Of a stretch of DNA of 64,000 nt, positions 52,617 to 62,264 are shown piece by piece. Source of the DNA: Paenibacillus_E sp052115445 (GTDB lineage Bacteria > Bacillota > Bacilli > Paenibacillales > NBRC-103111); NCBI RefSeq assembly GCF_052115445.1, contig NZ_JBFRGR010000015.1, positions 62,001 to 126,000 on the forward strand. The letters are read 5' to 3'. The position numbers and the translations under genes are program-made. Position 1 is the stretch's first letter. The number at the start of each line of letters is the position of its first letter. The notes beneath the pieces are model-generated. The model ran no database searches and was not told the origin of the DNA. It saw nothing but the letters and a program-made list of their open reading frames with translations.

Positions 52617-53279
52617 GTGCAGAAACACTGGATTGAAGTAATTGAAGGACAATTACTTCCGAATTTGCAGATTGCCAGTGAGCGGCCTTATGACCCGATC
52701 GTCGTTTACAGTGTCCCTAAGCCGTGGCAGCTAGTCGGTGCGGGTAATTATGCGGCTGTGCTGATGCATCCAAGCTATCCGGATATGGTGGTGAAAGTGT
52801 ACGCACCTGGACGGCCGGGGATAGAGGATGAGAAAGAAATATATCGACGGCTGGGCAAGCACCCAGCTTATTCCGAATGTTTGCATGCAGGTGATACATA
52901 TCTTGCGCTGCGTCGATTAACGGGTGTAACGCTGTATCAAAGTTTGTTGCGCGGCATCCCGATTAAGCGTCAAGTGCTAAACGATATTGATGAAGCGCTG
53001 AAGTACGCGGTAAGCCGAGGACTGACACCGCATGATGTGCATGGTAAGAATGTCATGCAGCATAATGGCCGAGGCTTGGTCGTCGATGTATCGGACTTCT
53101 TGAAAGAAGACGATTGCTCGATGTGGGACGATTTGAAGCGTGCCTATGATCGCTTTTATTTCCCATGGCTGCGCAGGATACCGCTCCCAGAGTTCTTGCT
53201 GCACCTCGTGCGCCGAGGATATCGGAAATACCGCAGATGGGCCCGACCTTCAGGTGAGTTACATAAGAAGGGTATGTAA
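52617..53279 (+). CDS. small protein-kinase-like protein
   Basis: A 220-residue kinase-fold protein like those in Bacillus often annotated as serine/threonine kinase. GAGNYAAVL is a degenerate Gly loop, VVKVY holds the ATP-binding Lys, LTPHDVHGKNVM is the catalytic loop (HD and N retained) and VVDVSDF stands where DFG lies. It has no separate sensor or TM part. Start GTG 52617 after GGGGGTGACAGGT. Target unknown. Confidence 0.82.
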   Translation: MQKHWIEVIEGQLLPNLQIASERPYDPIVVYSVPKPWQLVGAGNYAAVLMHPSYPDMVVKVYAPGRPGIEDEKEIYRRLGKHPAYSECLHAGDTYLALRRLTGVTLYQSLLRGIPIKRQVLNDIDEALKYAVSRGLTPHDVHGKNVMQHNGRGLVVDVSDFLKEDDCSMWDDLKRAYDRFYFPWLRRIPLPEFLLHLVRRGYRKYRRWARPSGELHKKGM

Positions 53280-53293
53280 AATGGTATAATTAC

Positions 53294-53322
53294 AGGAGCT
53301 TGCCGCGGCCAGCTCCCTTTTG
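53294..53322 (+). repeat. left part of the palindromic repeat; also terminator-like
   Basis: GGAGCT-TGCCGCGGCC-AGCTCC followed by CTTTTGTATTTTTGCCGT. It matches the left part of the repeat at 15353-15424 but lacks the RYGEPYH half. It ends the kinase-like gene. Confidence 0.6.
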
Positions 53323-53353
53323 TATTTTTGCCGTGAGGATAGGAGAGATAATA

Positions 53354-53956
53354 ATGGGAAATACGGATAAGTTTGAAATGATAGCTAATGTATACGACAC
53401 GCCTGAAAGAATTCAAATTGCCAAGGTATCCTCAGATGCCATTCGTGAATATGTCGTTGACGCTAATCGTAAGAACGCGATTGATTTTGGGTGTGGAACC
53501 GGTCTTGTCGGGATGAATTTGTTAAACGAGTTTAACTCGATGTTGTTTCTAGATACTTCACCAAACATGATTACGCAGCTAAACCAGAAAATTTCTGATT
53601 TACAAATTCAGCATGCAGATACATTATGTTTTGATTTTGAAAAGGAAGGTTTATCGGATTTGCATGCGGATTATATTTTTATGGCACAGGTTCTACTGCA
53701 TATTCCGGATGTCGAATTCGTTTTATCCAGATTATTTGATGTTCTCAATGAAGGAGGGCATTTGCTAATCGTTGACTTTGATAAAAATGAAAAAGTAATG
53801 TCCGATATGGTTCATAACGGATTTAATCAGGAGAAGCTAACTGACGTTATGGCTAAGATAGGTTACAAGAATATTCAATCGAAAACGTTTTATCAGGGAA
53901 GCAACATATTCATGGGGCAAGATGCATCTATGTTTATTCTTGATTCTCAAAAGTAA
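53354..53956 (+). CDS. class I SAM-dependent methyltransferase
   Basis: A 200-residue methyltransferase. Motif I is AIDFGCGTGLVG, followed by LFLDTSPNMI (acidic loop) and ADYIFMAQVLLHI, the usual Rossmann order. ATG 53354 has GGAGAG upstream. Substrate unknown; the C-terminal part is short. Neighbours give no clue. Confidence 0.87.
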   Translation: MGNTDKFEMIANVYDTPERIQIAKVSSDAIREYVVDANRKNAIDFGCGTGLVGMNLLNEFNSMLFLDTSPNMITQLNQKISDLQIQHADTLCFDFEKEGLSDLHADYIFMAQVLLHIPDVEFVLSRLFDVLNEGGHLLIVDFDKNEKVMSDMVHNGFNQEKLTDVMAKIGYKNIQSKTFYQGSNIFMGQDASMFILDSQK

Positions 53957-54043
53957 ACTTGCCACTTCCCAAACGCAAATGTTTATATTGAATTCATTTT
54001 TGGTATAATAATAGGAAATAGTGAGAGAAAACGAGGGATGTAA

Positions 54044-54505
54044 ATGTCGTATATCGTTGATTTTAAAAATGTATCTACGGTAGGTTTAGAGTCTTCACCT
54101 GTCGTAGAAGCGCTTGCTGGTTTACGTGCGAATGAAGCCCGTTACTTTATGAACAAATACAAACATGAATTTACGGTTATACCCGCTAGCGAAAGTCAGG
54201 AGAACCTTGATTATGTGAACCAAATTTTGAAAGAACGTGATATTGCGTTCGCGGCCAAACCTCTAGAAACATCGCGTTTTCAAGTGGAAAACATTCAGTT
54301 TACCTACGTTTTTTATGAGGATGGTCTTAGCGTTAATGTCATGTATACGGTGGATGACCCTAAGAAGCGGGCAGTTGGCTTTAAGCTTTCTGAGGGGATG
54401 GAGATTCCCAAGGAACTAGAACCGAAGTTTAAGTTTGCTAGACAGAAGTCCAAACTAGCTGGAACGATTCGAGGTTCGTATTTTGTAATTAAAGGACAAT
54501 ACTAG
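54044..54505 (+). CDS. conserved protein of unknown function, paralogue 2
   Basis: A 153-residue protein about 95 % identical to the one encoded at 42391-42852, with mostly silent base differences between the genes. ATG 54044, with GAGGGATG-like ribosome site. It has its own promoter (TATAAT near 54005) and terminator, unlike the first copy, so it may be the housekeeping copy. Function unknown. Confidence 0.8.
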   Translation: MSYIVDFKNVSTVGLESSPVVEALAGLRANEARYFMNKYKHEFTVIPASESQENLDYVNQILKERDIAFAAKPLETSRFQVENIQFTYVFYEDGLSVNVMYTVDDPKKRAVGFKLSEGMEIPKELEPKFKFARQKSKLAGTIRGSYFVIKGQY

Positions 54506-54531
54506 TCTTCGAAGATATGTGTAAATAAAGG

Positions 54532-54568
54532 TAGATATTTCACAATACATGTGAGATATCTATTTTTT
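54532..54568 (+). terminator. terminator
   Basis: TAGATATTTCACA and TGTGAGATATCTA pair over 12-13 bp around ATACA, then TTTTTT. Confidence 0.9.
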
Positions 54569-54649
54569 CATTGCAAAAAAGAAGGAAATGGGTCGAAAAA
54601 CATAGAATGTTAATAATTGGTAGGTCTATAACGCAGGGGGAACACATCT

Positions 54650-56299
54650 ATGGTATATCGAAATAAATTTCTAAAAGTGCTGCTGGGTTTCTTTATTGCA
54701 GTTTCGGGGTTATGTATGGCTCAGCCACACGTGGAGGCGGCATCTTATTCTTCCTATTGGTATCCGCAAGGAAAAGTTGGATTGATGAAGCCAACGATCG
54801 TGTTTGAATTTGTAAAAAGCGATATCACACCCGAGTTCAAAAGCTATACGATGAAAATCGACCAAGTCAAAGTAGACGCGCAATGGGACATTGGTAGAAT
54901 GATCCTGTCTTATACGCCAACGGCGGATTTAAAGGCAGGAGAGCATACCGTTAATATTGTATTGGAGCTTAAAGAGGACGGCTACATGCCGATTGAGAAG
55001 AGTTGGACATTTCGTGTTGACGAAAAAGCCATTTCTGATCTGCCTGGGGCACCTACGGCTCAGCAATTAGAAGGCATTAAAGCGATTAACGATTACAGGG
55101 TTATGCATGGTTTGAATCCCCTTACCTTCAATAAGAACCTAACGTATGCGGCCAAACTGCATGCGCAATATTTAGAAACGAACAAGGTTAGTGAGTCTGG
55201 GGTATCCATGCACGAAGAAAATAGTAAGCTCCCCGGTTATATCGGAAGTAAGTTGTATGAGCGCGGTATGTACGCTTCGTATGGCGGAAATTTCTCGGAA
55301 GACGTCTCTTACAATGGAAACTCACAAGCAACGATTACACAAGCGATCGATGGCCTTTTCGATGCCCCTTATCACCGTACGCCTTTCTTAACACTGGATG
55401 CCATAGAAATTGGTCTTGATAAACAAGGTGATTATACGGTTATTGAATTTGGACTAACGAATGAATGGAACTCGCGATTAGTCGTTTCTCCGGCTCCGGG
55501 CGATCCTTATGTTCCGATTGATTTTGACGGTCATGAGACGCCAGACCCGATCCGAAACCATGCCGGTACCAAGTACCCTGTTGGTTATCCCATCATGGCG
55601 CAACTTTCAGGAAGATTTGTTAGAGATGTCAAATTAGTCGAATCCAAGCTGACGGATAGTACGGGCAAGGAGCTGGATCTCTTGCTGAATACGCCTCTAG
55701 ACGATGATCATCTGCAAAGTGAAGTTATGTTAATTCCGACTAAGCCACTCTCCCCGGATACGGTCTACACGGCTTATGTTAAGTTGTCTGTCATTGAAGA
55801 TAATCAACCCAAGATCTATGAAAAGAAGTGGGAGTTCCGTACGGAACCTATTGCGTATGTGGGGAAAAGTAAATTGCATAACGATTCTACCGCGTATGTG
55901 AAGCAAATGAACCAATCTGGCAAGTTGCAGCATGTGGTTTCTTTTGGACTAGCAGATAATAAATTTATCTTGGATGATGTTAAGGTGCCTATGAAGCAAA
56001 AACCTATTATTAAAGATGGCAGCTCCTACCTTTGGATTAGAGATTTAGCAGGGGCACTCGGGGCATCCGTAGAATGGGATGATAAACAGAAGGCAGCTAT
56101 ATACACGAAACAAGGCAGAACCATCACCCTCTTTACGACCAAAAATGCCTATGCGCTAAATGGTGTGGAAATGGCGACGGATTCACCAGCTATTTTGGAC
56201 AACGATTCTACGATTATCCCAGTTAGATTGCTGTCTGAAGTGCTTGGCGCTAAGGTAGATTATGAGGACAAAACACGAACGGTTAGAATTAGTTATTAA
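54650..56299 (+). CDS. secreted CAP-domain protein with copper-amine-oxidase-like C-terminus
   Basis: A 549-residue exported protein: signal peptide ~1-30 (cleavage near VEAAS), an Ig-like region to ~125, a CAP/SCP domain ~145-285 (INDYRVMHGLNPLTFNKN, AAKLHAQYLETN, SMHEENSKLPGY), a second Ig-like region ~300-400, and a C-terminal copper-amine-oxidase N1-type repeat (~445-549: SYLWIRDLAGALGASVEWD, IIPVRLLSEVLGAKVDYED) that in Paenibacillus proteins probably binds the cell wall. Role likely in wall or spore structure. GGGGGAAC ribosome site. Confidence 0.88.
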   Translation: MVYRNKFLKVLLGFFIAVSGLCMAQPHVEAASYSSYWYPQGKVGLMKPTIVFEFVKSDITPEFKSYTMKIDQVKVDAQWDIGRMILSYTPTADLKAGEHTVNIVLELKEDGYMPIEKSWTFRVDEKAISDLPGAPTAQQLEGIKAINDYRVMHGLNPLTFNKNLTYAAKLHAQYLETNKVSESGVSMHEENSKLPGYIGSKLYERGMYASYGGNFSEDVSYNGNSQATITQAIDGLFDAPYHRTPFLTLDAIEIGLDKQGDYTVIEFGLTNEWNSRLVVSPAPGDPYVPIDFDGHETPDPIRNHAGTKYPVGYPIMAQLSGRFVRDVKLVESKLTDSTGKELDLLLNTPLDDDHLQSEVMLIPTKPLSPDTVYTAYVKLSVIEDNQPKIYEKKWEFRTEPIAYVGKSKLHNDSTAYVKQMNQSGKLQHVVSFGLADNKFILDDVKVPMKQKPIIKDGSSYLWIRDLAGALGASVEWDDKQKAAIYTKQGRTITLFTTKNAYALNGVEMATDSPAILDNDSTIIPVRLLSEVLGAKVDYEDKTRTVRISY

Positions 56300-56317
56300 G
56301 TTAAGAACCCATTAGTT

Positions 56318-56345
56318 AGAGATCGTCGATAGCTGACGGTCTCTT
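56318..56345. terminator. terminator
   Basis: GAGATCGTC-GATAGCT-GACGGTCTC followed by TTTTCTTT. It ends the CAP-domain gene. Confidence 0.8.
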
Positions 56346-56365
56346 TTCTTTGGATATACGTCGGC

Positions 56366-56719
56366 TTAAAACCGACAGATCGCAATACATGCAACTAACG
56401 CGAAGAACACAATATTCACACCAATTTCCCGATATTCCTTTCGAGAGACATGGAATAGGGCGCCTAGAAGAACGACTGCGGCAAGCCCAGTTGCTGCAAT
56501 TGGCGTCCATATAGGAGCAATATTCATCGCCTGAGGCAGAATAAGTCCAAGTGCTCCGATTAATTCGACGATCCCGATAAAGACAACGAACGATTTTGAT
56601 ACGTCTTTAACCCACCCCCAAGAGGCTTTGGCTTGTTCATACTGAAAGGCCTTCAACCAACCAGAATAGACAAAACCTATTGCTGCAAGACCTTGAATGA
56701 TCCATAGTGCGATATTCAT
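56366..56719 (-). CDS. DoxX-family membrane protein
   Basis: A 117-residue protein with four TM helices and the DoxX pattern IGFVYSGWLKAFQY, GIVELIGALGLILPQ. ATG 56719 has AAGGAGG ten bases before it; a longer frame from 56752 has none. Different in sequence from the DoxX-like protein encoded at 41344. Confidence 0.87.
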   Translation of the reverse strand: MNIALWIIQGLAAIGFVYSGWLKAFQYEQAKASWGWVKDVSKSFVVFIGIVELIGALGLILPQAMNIAPIWTPIAATGLAAVVLLGALFHVSRKEYREIGVNIVFFALVACIAICRF

Positions 56720-57200
56720 GAATGGTATAACCTCCTTATTACTATTTGACAACTCTACAGGTATAATAAGCGCAAGTATTCGATTAAGGAAGTAGGCACT
56801 TATAAGTTATATGAAGAAGATCGCAGTCCATACTTAGTATGTCTGTGCTTTTTCCGGGCCATGCCCGACCTTCCGACCTTTATCTGGAGAATAACCTGGG
56901 GTTGTCCAATAAAGAGAGTAATTTGCATTTTGAGCGATAGAATGAAATTACTGGGTATAAAATACCATGACAAAAGTCCTACTACGTCGACATATTTCAT
57001 GCTATACTTTCGTTAATAGGCAAGTAAATAGGGAGGGATATTAGTATTAGAGAATGTTAATTGTGGACCGTCGAGACTACACCCTTGGTTATCCACATTC
57101 CGTAGGTTGTTCAATCATCATTTTGCTTTACAGGTAGTAGGGCTTACCGTAATGAGCCTACGCACAAAGTATAGGTTTATCCACATGGGGGGATAGCGCT
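56720..57200. other. intergenic region with two DnaA-box sequences
   Basis: No supported gene. Two perfect TTATCCACA sequences on the plus strand (57089-57097 and 57177-57185), 88 bases apart, lie before the giant regulator gene. A start-less frame of ~88 codons (to 57019) and a minus-strand frame 56800-57000 have no family resemblance. Confidence 0.4.
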
Positions 57201-60200
57201 TTGGAAGATCACAACGAGATGAAATTAAGTTCATATATACAAAAGAATTCATCCGATCTTTGGTTTTTTTTATACGTAGCTTTGGAATTAGTGGAGTGGA
57301 TTAGAAAATTACATAGTAGCGGTGTCGTTTTGCATAATGTAAGCCCTGACAATATTTCTATTCAATCCAAAGACGGGCGATTAGCGCTAAAACTGATTTC
57401 CGAATCCAGTTCACATCGGATTAATGTGCTAACGTTGGAACAAAATGAGGACCTTATCAAAGTATTTGCTTATATGTCACCAGAGCAGACTGGCCGCATG
57501 AAGTGGAAGGTNGATCAACGCAGCGATTTGTATGCGTTAGGTGTGATATTATATGAGTTGCTGACTGGGGAGCTACCTTTTAAAGCGAATACGGCTAACG
57601 AATGGATTCATGCTCACATGGCGTTGCTTCCATTGCCTCCGAGTGTAGTTAAAAAGGGAGTTCCACCTATGTTAAGCGACCTCATCATGAAGTTACTGTC
57701 CAAAACAGTGGGGAGGCGTTACCAAAGCGCATATGGACTTCTGGATGACTTGCGAAAATGTTCGGACCAGCTAAAGCAGAATGGAATGATTGAGTCCTTT
57801 CCACTAGGTATAATAGATAAACTTAGCCGATTTCGGCTACCGGATAAGCTATATGGCCGAGAAAAAGAGCAGCAGGAGCTGCAAGAGGCTTATGAACGAG
57901 CCTGTTCGGGTTCTAAGGAGATCATGTTCATCGGTGGTCATGCTGGAAGTGGTAAAACAACGTTAGTCCAAGCTGTTCAAACGTCCGTTATGCATAATAA
58001 GGGGTATTTTATTTCAGGTAAGTTCGATCCATTACATACATCCATCCCGTACGCATCACTTATTGCAGCATTTCGCAATTTAATTAGGAAGATACTTACA
58101 GAAGATGAAGATCATATTTCCTTATGGCGTCAAAAGATTATAAAGGCCATAGGACAATGTGGCATTGTTCTTATTGAAGTGATTGCCGAGCTAGCCTTAA
58201 TAATAGGGGAACAACCTCAGGTTGAGACACTGCCTCCAGTTGAATCAACAAACCGATTTCAAACGCTTTTTTGCAAATTTATTAAGGTCTTTGCAGATAA
58301 GGATCATCCTTTGGTGATTTGGTTGGATAATTTGCAAGGGGCCGATTCTGCCTCGATTGATTTGCTTCGGGTTTTAATGTTTGATCCTTCGAATAAATAT
58401 CTTTTCCTCATCGGGACATTTCGAAATAACGAAGTCGATGAAGAACATGAAATAACTGGCATGTTTTCTGACCTCTCACCAATAAGAGATACGTCTATTC
58501 GCTCTATTAACCTTGAGGCACTAGGCTACCTAAGCGTAATACAATATGTAGCGGATGCGCTTCATACCGATCAAAGCAGAATTATGCCGTTGGCCAAAAT
58601 CCTTTATCAAAAAACAGCCGGAAACCCCTTTTATTTAAAGCAAATGTTACAAATTTTTTATGAGAAAAAGCTAATCTATTTCGATTTGAACCAGAAGAGA
58701 TGGGAATGGCATATACAAGAGATTAGAGAATGTGACGGCTTTCAGGATGTAAGTAGCTTAATCGTGGGAAGGTTTGAAACGCTTCCATATGAAACTCGTG
58801 AAGTCCTGCATTTAGCTGGTTGTATTGGAAAATCTTTTAAAATTCATATGTTGTCCATGCTATGTGGGCAGGAGACGGAACAAACGGAACAGGATTTAGT
58901 GCCCGCACTAAGTGCAGGTTTGGTATTAATTGAAAATGATCGCTATGTGTTCTTACATGATCAGGTGCAGAGGGTAGCCTATGATTACATACCGAAAGAA
59001 GAGAAAACGCATGTCCATTTGAAAATAGGCCGCTTGATGCTTTGTTATTTACAATCAGAACCGTGGGACGAGCATCTGTTTGAGATTGTACATCATCTAA
59101 ATTTAGGCAGCGAGCTTATGACGGACCCGGTGGAAATTGAAAAGTTGGCCGAGCTATGTTTACGAGCAGGAAGAAAGGCTAAAGCATCTGCAGCCTATGT
59201 CCAGGCATTGGAACTATTGGAGAAGGGCTCTCAATTAATTGCGACCGAAGGGTGGTCCCAGCACTTTGATCTCTACGCCAAACTTCTAATTGAATGTTCG
59301 GAATGCCAGTATTTCTGCGGTTACTTTGAACAAGCGGAAACTGTTCTCGAGCAGTTATTGCTACATGTAAATGATGTTTTGGATAGAGCAAAGATCTATG
59401 TTATCCAAATTACGATGTATGCATTTCAAAAAAAAGTAGGACAAGCGAGCGACGTTGCTTTAAAAGCTATGGCTGAGTTTGGGCTTCTTATTCCATCCAA
59501 ATCTTCTCGGCTATCCATTATGAGGGAGATTATCTACACGCAAGTCATGCTTGCAGGAAAGCGCAGTCATTTAAAGGACTTACCGCTGAGCCAAGACCCA
59601 CTGCATAAAGTATTAGCGGAAATAGTTATGGTCTCATCGTCGATTTTATTTGTTGCAAATGATGAACTGGCCGTCATTTTGTTTGCAAGATACGTACGAA
59701 TGTCCTTGGATCAGGGGCACGCCGAAGCGTTGGCCATTGCGCTTGGTTCGTATGCCATGACACTTGCTTTCGGATTTAAAAGTTATGGAACTGCGTTACG
59801 TCTAGCCGAGATCGCGCTCCACTATTCCGAGAAAACGGACAGCCTCCTACTGCAAGGGAAAATTCAAGTTATTGTAGGGCTAATTTTACAATTGGTGCGA
59901 CCTCAGGAATCAGGTTCGTACTTTCAAAAAGCGGGACAGTTAAGTTTGGAAGGCGGTGATTTACTTTATGCTGGACATGCCCTATCCTGCCAATTAATTG
60001 CGGGCAGCAAGGATTTGCGGCACTTAGATCATATATGTAAAATGAATGCTGAAAAATCTACCCGAGTTTTGGATAAATTGACGTTGAGAGTACTAAATCA
60101 AACGATGCAATATGTTGATCTCTTGCAAAATACGACGGATTCCAACCATTTGAATTTTAACAAAGGGTATTTTGACGAGAGCCAACTGAAACAGGAAGAA

Positions 60201-61589
60201 TTCTTGTTCGCTCAGCACAATGTCAATCTGTATTACTATTACACTTGTAAGCTTGAGGTCTCGTACCTATATGGCCATTACCCGGAAGCTCTGGCGATAG
60301 CGGAACAATCGAAGGATCTCGAGGCAGCAGTGCTGGTGCCAATCAAGCAGAAACACTGCTTCTATTATGCATTATCCATTATTGCTATATATCCAAGCGC
60401 AACGCAGCGTATGAAATGTCATTATCGCAAAATTTTTAATCAACTGTTGTCTCGAATGAAACAATGGACGAAGCTCGTTCCGGAAAGCACATTGTCTAGA
60501 TATTGGACGATGCTTGCAGAATTGGCTATTTGGGATCAAGAATTTGCCAAAGCAGAGACCCTGTATGATCAAGCTATTCAATGGGCGCAAAAGAACGAAT
60601 GTCCACAGGATGAAGCGATTGTGAATGAAAGGGTTGCTCACTATTACTTGCAGTTGGATAACCATAAAAGAGCGGAAGTTTACCTTCAGGACGCCTGTAA
60701 GGCCTATTATAAATGGGGGGCTTTTGGGAAGGTGAAAAGTTTACAGGATCGCAATCCGTCACTGATGGCCATCATCTTCAATGAGATGAACCCTTCCGAT
60801 GATCGTAGCGACCATGCAGTGAAAGAAACCGCGGCAGTTGATAAAAGGCCCAATAATGTCCTTAATAGCGAATTAGATATGGACACGCTCCGACAAGCTT
60901 CAAAGATTGTTTCAAAGGGTAAAGCGGAGAAGGAGTTACTCAATGATTTTCTTAATTTGGCCATATATAATGTTGGCGCTGAAAGGGGATGTATCCTATT
61001 AGGAAGTGAGGGTATGTGGACTGTAGAGGCAGAAAAGGAAAGCAACCATAAGAAAGAGAGCCATGGGGATACCAGAGCCCACTTTTCAACTTCCGTGGCA
61101 CAATTCGTGATGCGAACACGAGAATCGCTCATTCTTGGTGATGCTCGTCAAAGTATATTCGTAACAGATCCTTATATTCGGGTGAACCAACCTAAATCAA
61201 TATTGTGTTTACCTTTTCGATATACAGATCACCGAGATGGCATCTTGTACATGGAAAATAATCTAACATCTGATGCATTTACCACAGATCGGTTGGAAGT
61301 ATTAGAAATGATATTCTCACGAATGTCCTATATAAGGATCAATTCCGTTGAGGATGTAAAAAATACGGATGTCAAAGTGTCACCCACATTAATTGAATCG
61401 CTTTCGAGTCGAGAAATAGAAATTCTTCGTTTAATGGCAGAAGGCTTGTCCAATAAGGAAGTTGCTGTACAGTTAGATATTACGGAAGGAACTGTAAAAA
61501 GCCACGCTTTCAACATCTATGGAAAGCTGGAAGTAAATCGAAGGGTACAAGCCATTTCCAAAGCAAGAGAGCTTCAACTATTGAACTAA
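57201..61589 (+). CDS. giant signalling regulator: pseudokinase - ATPase - TPR-like - GAF - LuxR HTH
   Basis: A 1462-residue protein. Residues 1-185 are the C-lobe of a Ser/Thr kinase: no Gly loop, VVLHNVSPDNI where HKDINPSNI is expected (catalytic Asp replaced) and no DFG, but YMSPEQTGR and SDLYALGVILYELLTGELPF conserved; probably a pseudokinase. AAA/STAND ATPase ~215-560 (Walker A GGHAGSGKTTL, Walker B LVIWLDN). Helical TPR-like region ~620-1200, GAF ~1260-1385, LuxR HTH 1397-1462 (LSSREIEILRLMAEGLSNKEVA). Related proteins usually end in a histidine kinase; here the output is DNA binding. Start TTG 57201 with GGGGGG upstream. One ambiguous base at 57512. Confidence 0.88.
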   Translation: MEDHNEMKLSSYIQKNSSDLWFFLYVALELVEWIRKLHSSGVVLHNVSPDNISIQSKDGRLALKLISESSSHRINVLTLEQNEDLIKVFAYMSPEQTGRMKWKXDQRSDLYALGVILYELLTGELPFKANTANEWIHAHMALLPLPPSVVKKGVPPMLSDLIMKLLSKTVGRRYQSAYGLLDDLRKCSDQLKQNGMIESFPLGIIDKLSRFRLPDKLYGREKEQQELQEAYERACSGSKEIMFIGGHAGSGKTTLVQAVQTSVMHNKGYFISGKFDPLHTSIPYASLIAAFRNLIRKILTEDEDHISLWRQKIIKAIGQCGIVLIEVIAELALIIGEQPQVETLPPVESTNRFQTLFCKFIKVFADKDHPLVIWLDNLQGADSASIDLLRVLMFDPSNKYLFLIGTFRNNEVDEEHEITGMFSDLSPIRDTSIRSINLEALGYLSVIQYVADALHTDQSRIMPLAKILYQKTAGNPFYLKQMLQIFYEKKLIYFDLNQKRWEWHIQEIRECDGFQDVSSLIVGRFETLPYETREVLHLAGCIGKSFKIHMLSMLCGQETEQTEQDLVPALSAGLVLIENDRYVFLHDQVQRVAYDYIPKEEKTHVHLKIGRLMLCYLQSEPWDEHLFEIVHHLNLGSELMTDPVEIEKLAELCLRAGRKAKASAAYVQALELLEKGSQLIATEGWSQHFDLYAKLLIECSECQYFCGYFEQAETVLEQLLLHVNDVLDRAKIYVIQITMYAFQKKVGQASDVALKAMAEFGLLIPSKSSRLSIMREIIYTQVMLAGKRSHLKDLPLSQDPLHKVLAEIVMVSSSILFVANDELAVILFARYVRMSLDQGHAEALAIALGSYAMTLAFGFKSYGTALRLAEIALHYSEKTDSLLLQGKIQVIVGLILQLVRPQESGSYFQKAGQLSLEGGDLLYAGHALSCQLIAGSKDLRHLDHICKMNAEKSTRVLDKLTLRVLNQTMQYVDLLQNTTDSNHLNFNKGYFDESQLKQEEFLFAQHNVNLYYYYTCKLEVSYLYGHYPEALAIAEQSKDLEAAVLVPIKQKHCFYYALSIIAIYPSATQRMKCHYRKIFNQLLSRMKQWTKLVPESTLSRYWTMLAELAIWDQEFAKAETLYDQAIQWAQKNECPQDEAIVNERVAHYYLQLDNHKRAEVYLQDACKAYYKWGAFGKVKSLQDRNPSLMAIIFNEMNPSDDRSDHAVKETAAVDKRPNNVLNSELDMDTLRQASKIVSKGKAEKELLNDFLNLAIYNVGAERGCILLGSEGMWTVEAEKESNHKKESHGDTRAHFSTSVAQFVMRTRESLILGDARQSIFVTDPYIRVNQPKSILCLPFRYTDHRDGILYMENNLTSDAFTTDRLEVLEMIFSRMSYIRINSVEDVKNTDVKVSPTLIESLSSREIEILRLMAEGLSNKEVAVQLDITEGTVKSHAFNIYGKLEVNRRVQAISKARELQLLN

Positions 61590-61751
61590 GTGTGTGATTT
61601 CCTTTTGAAGCAATTCCCCACGAATAATTTGAATATCTTGTGGTGCTTCAATGGCGAGACGTAAGTGACCCTCATCACTTTTAATCACTCTTACTATGAT
61701 CTTCTCATCAATCACGATGTATTGACCCGGCTTTCTTCCAACAACCAGCAT
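61578..61751 (-). CDS. csrA: CsrA, copy 1
   Basis: A 57-residue CsrA RNA-binding protein (MLVVGRKPGQYIVID, VRVIKSDEGHLRLAIEAP). ATG 61751 follows AAGGAGTG. It is short at the C-terminus and lies on the minus strand, its end overlapping the giant regulator stop by 12 bases. CsrA binds GGA in mRNA leaders and represses flagellin translation. Confidence 0.92.
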   Translation of the reverse strand: MLVVGRKPGQYIVIDEKIIVRVIKSDEGHLRLAIEAPQDIQIIRGELLQKEITHLVQ

Positions 61752-62094
61752 ATTGTGCACTCCTTAATCGTATTTACCCATGAGACTCAACGAGTATCGG
61801 TTATGAGTATTATCTTAGTTGGTTGCCCTGAAAAAGTAATCTAACGAAAGTTATAACGGATCAAAAATAATAATTATGACAGTGGAATAGGGCATAAGTC
61901 CTAGGTTTTCGGTATCAAACGAGAGAGTTGAAGTGATACAAAAAGAAGGCATAAGGATGACATTACGATCAGGAGTATAACGAAAGTTGTATTCAATTTT
62001 ATTCGACATGAAGTGCAAAATAGAAGTTCCGAAGTAATTAGATGTCGATTTATAGAATTTATTTTAAAAAGGTATTCACATTTAAACGTCTACC

Positions 62095-62213
62095 GCCGAT
62101 ATATCAGGTAAAGGATATCATATCCACTCAAGGACGAGTGAATGAGCATGGCATTTTTCAGGTTGACTGAAAAGTAGCTATGTTAATTTACTCGTCTTTT
62201 TGTGTTTTTTTAG
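62095..62213 (+). ncRNA. candidate structured RNA with GGA-loop hairpin and terminator
   Basis: GCCGATAT (62095-62102) matches a sigma-D -10 box, though the -35 is poor. Then CACTC-AAGGAC-GAGTG (62125-62140), a hairpin with GGA in a six-base loop as in CsrA ligands. GACGAGT (62133-62139) can also pair with ACTCGTC (62190-62196), with an inner TTTTCAG/CTGAAAA stem, followed by a long T-run: a terminator that competes with the GGA hairpin. Confidence 0.55.
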
Positions 62214-62264
62214 ATTTAGAAATAGGGATTAAGATGCAAGACCAATAGCATAGAGTGACTTACG

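Noticed and set aside
56800..57000. 66-codon minus-strand frame
   Set aside because: No ribosome site and no family resemblance.
1249..57512. Ambiguous bases at 1249, 21639, 24496, 24522, 26616, 34019, 47189, 57512
   Set aside because: Sequencing or assembly uncertainty, not biology; none breaks a frame, but they warn that joins such as 22942 need checking.
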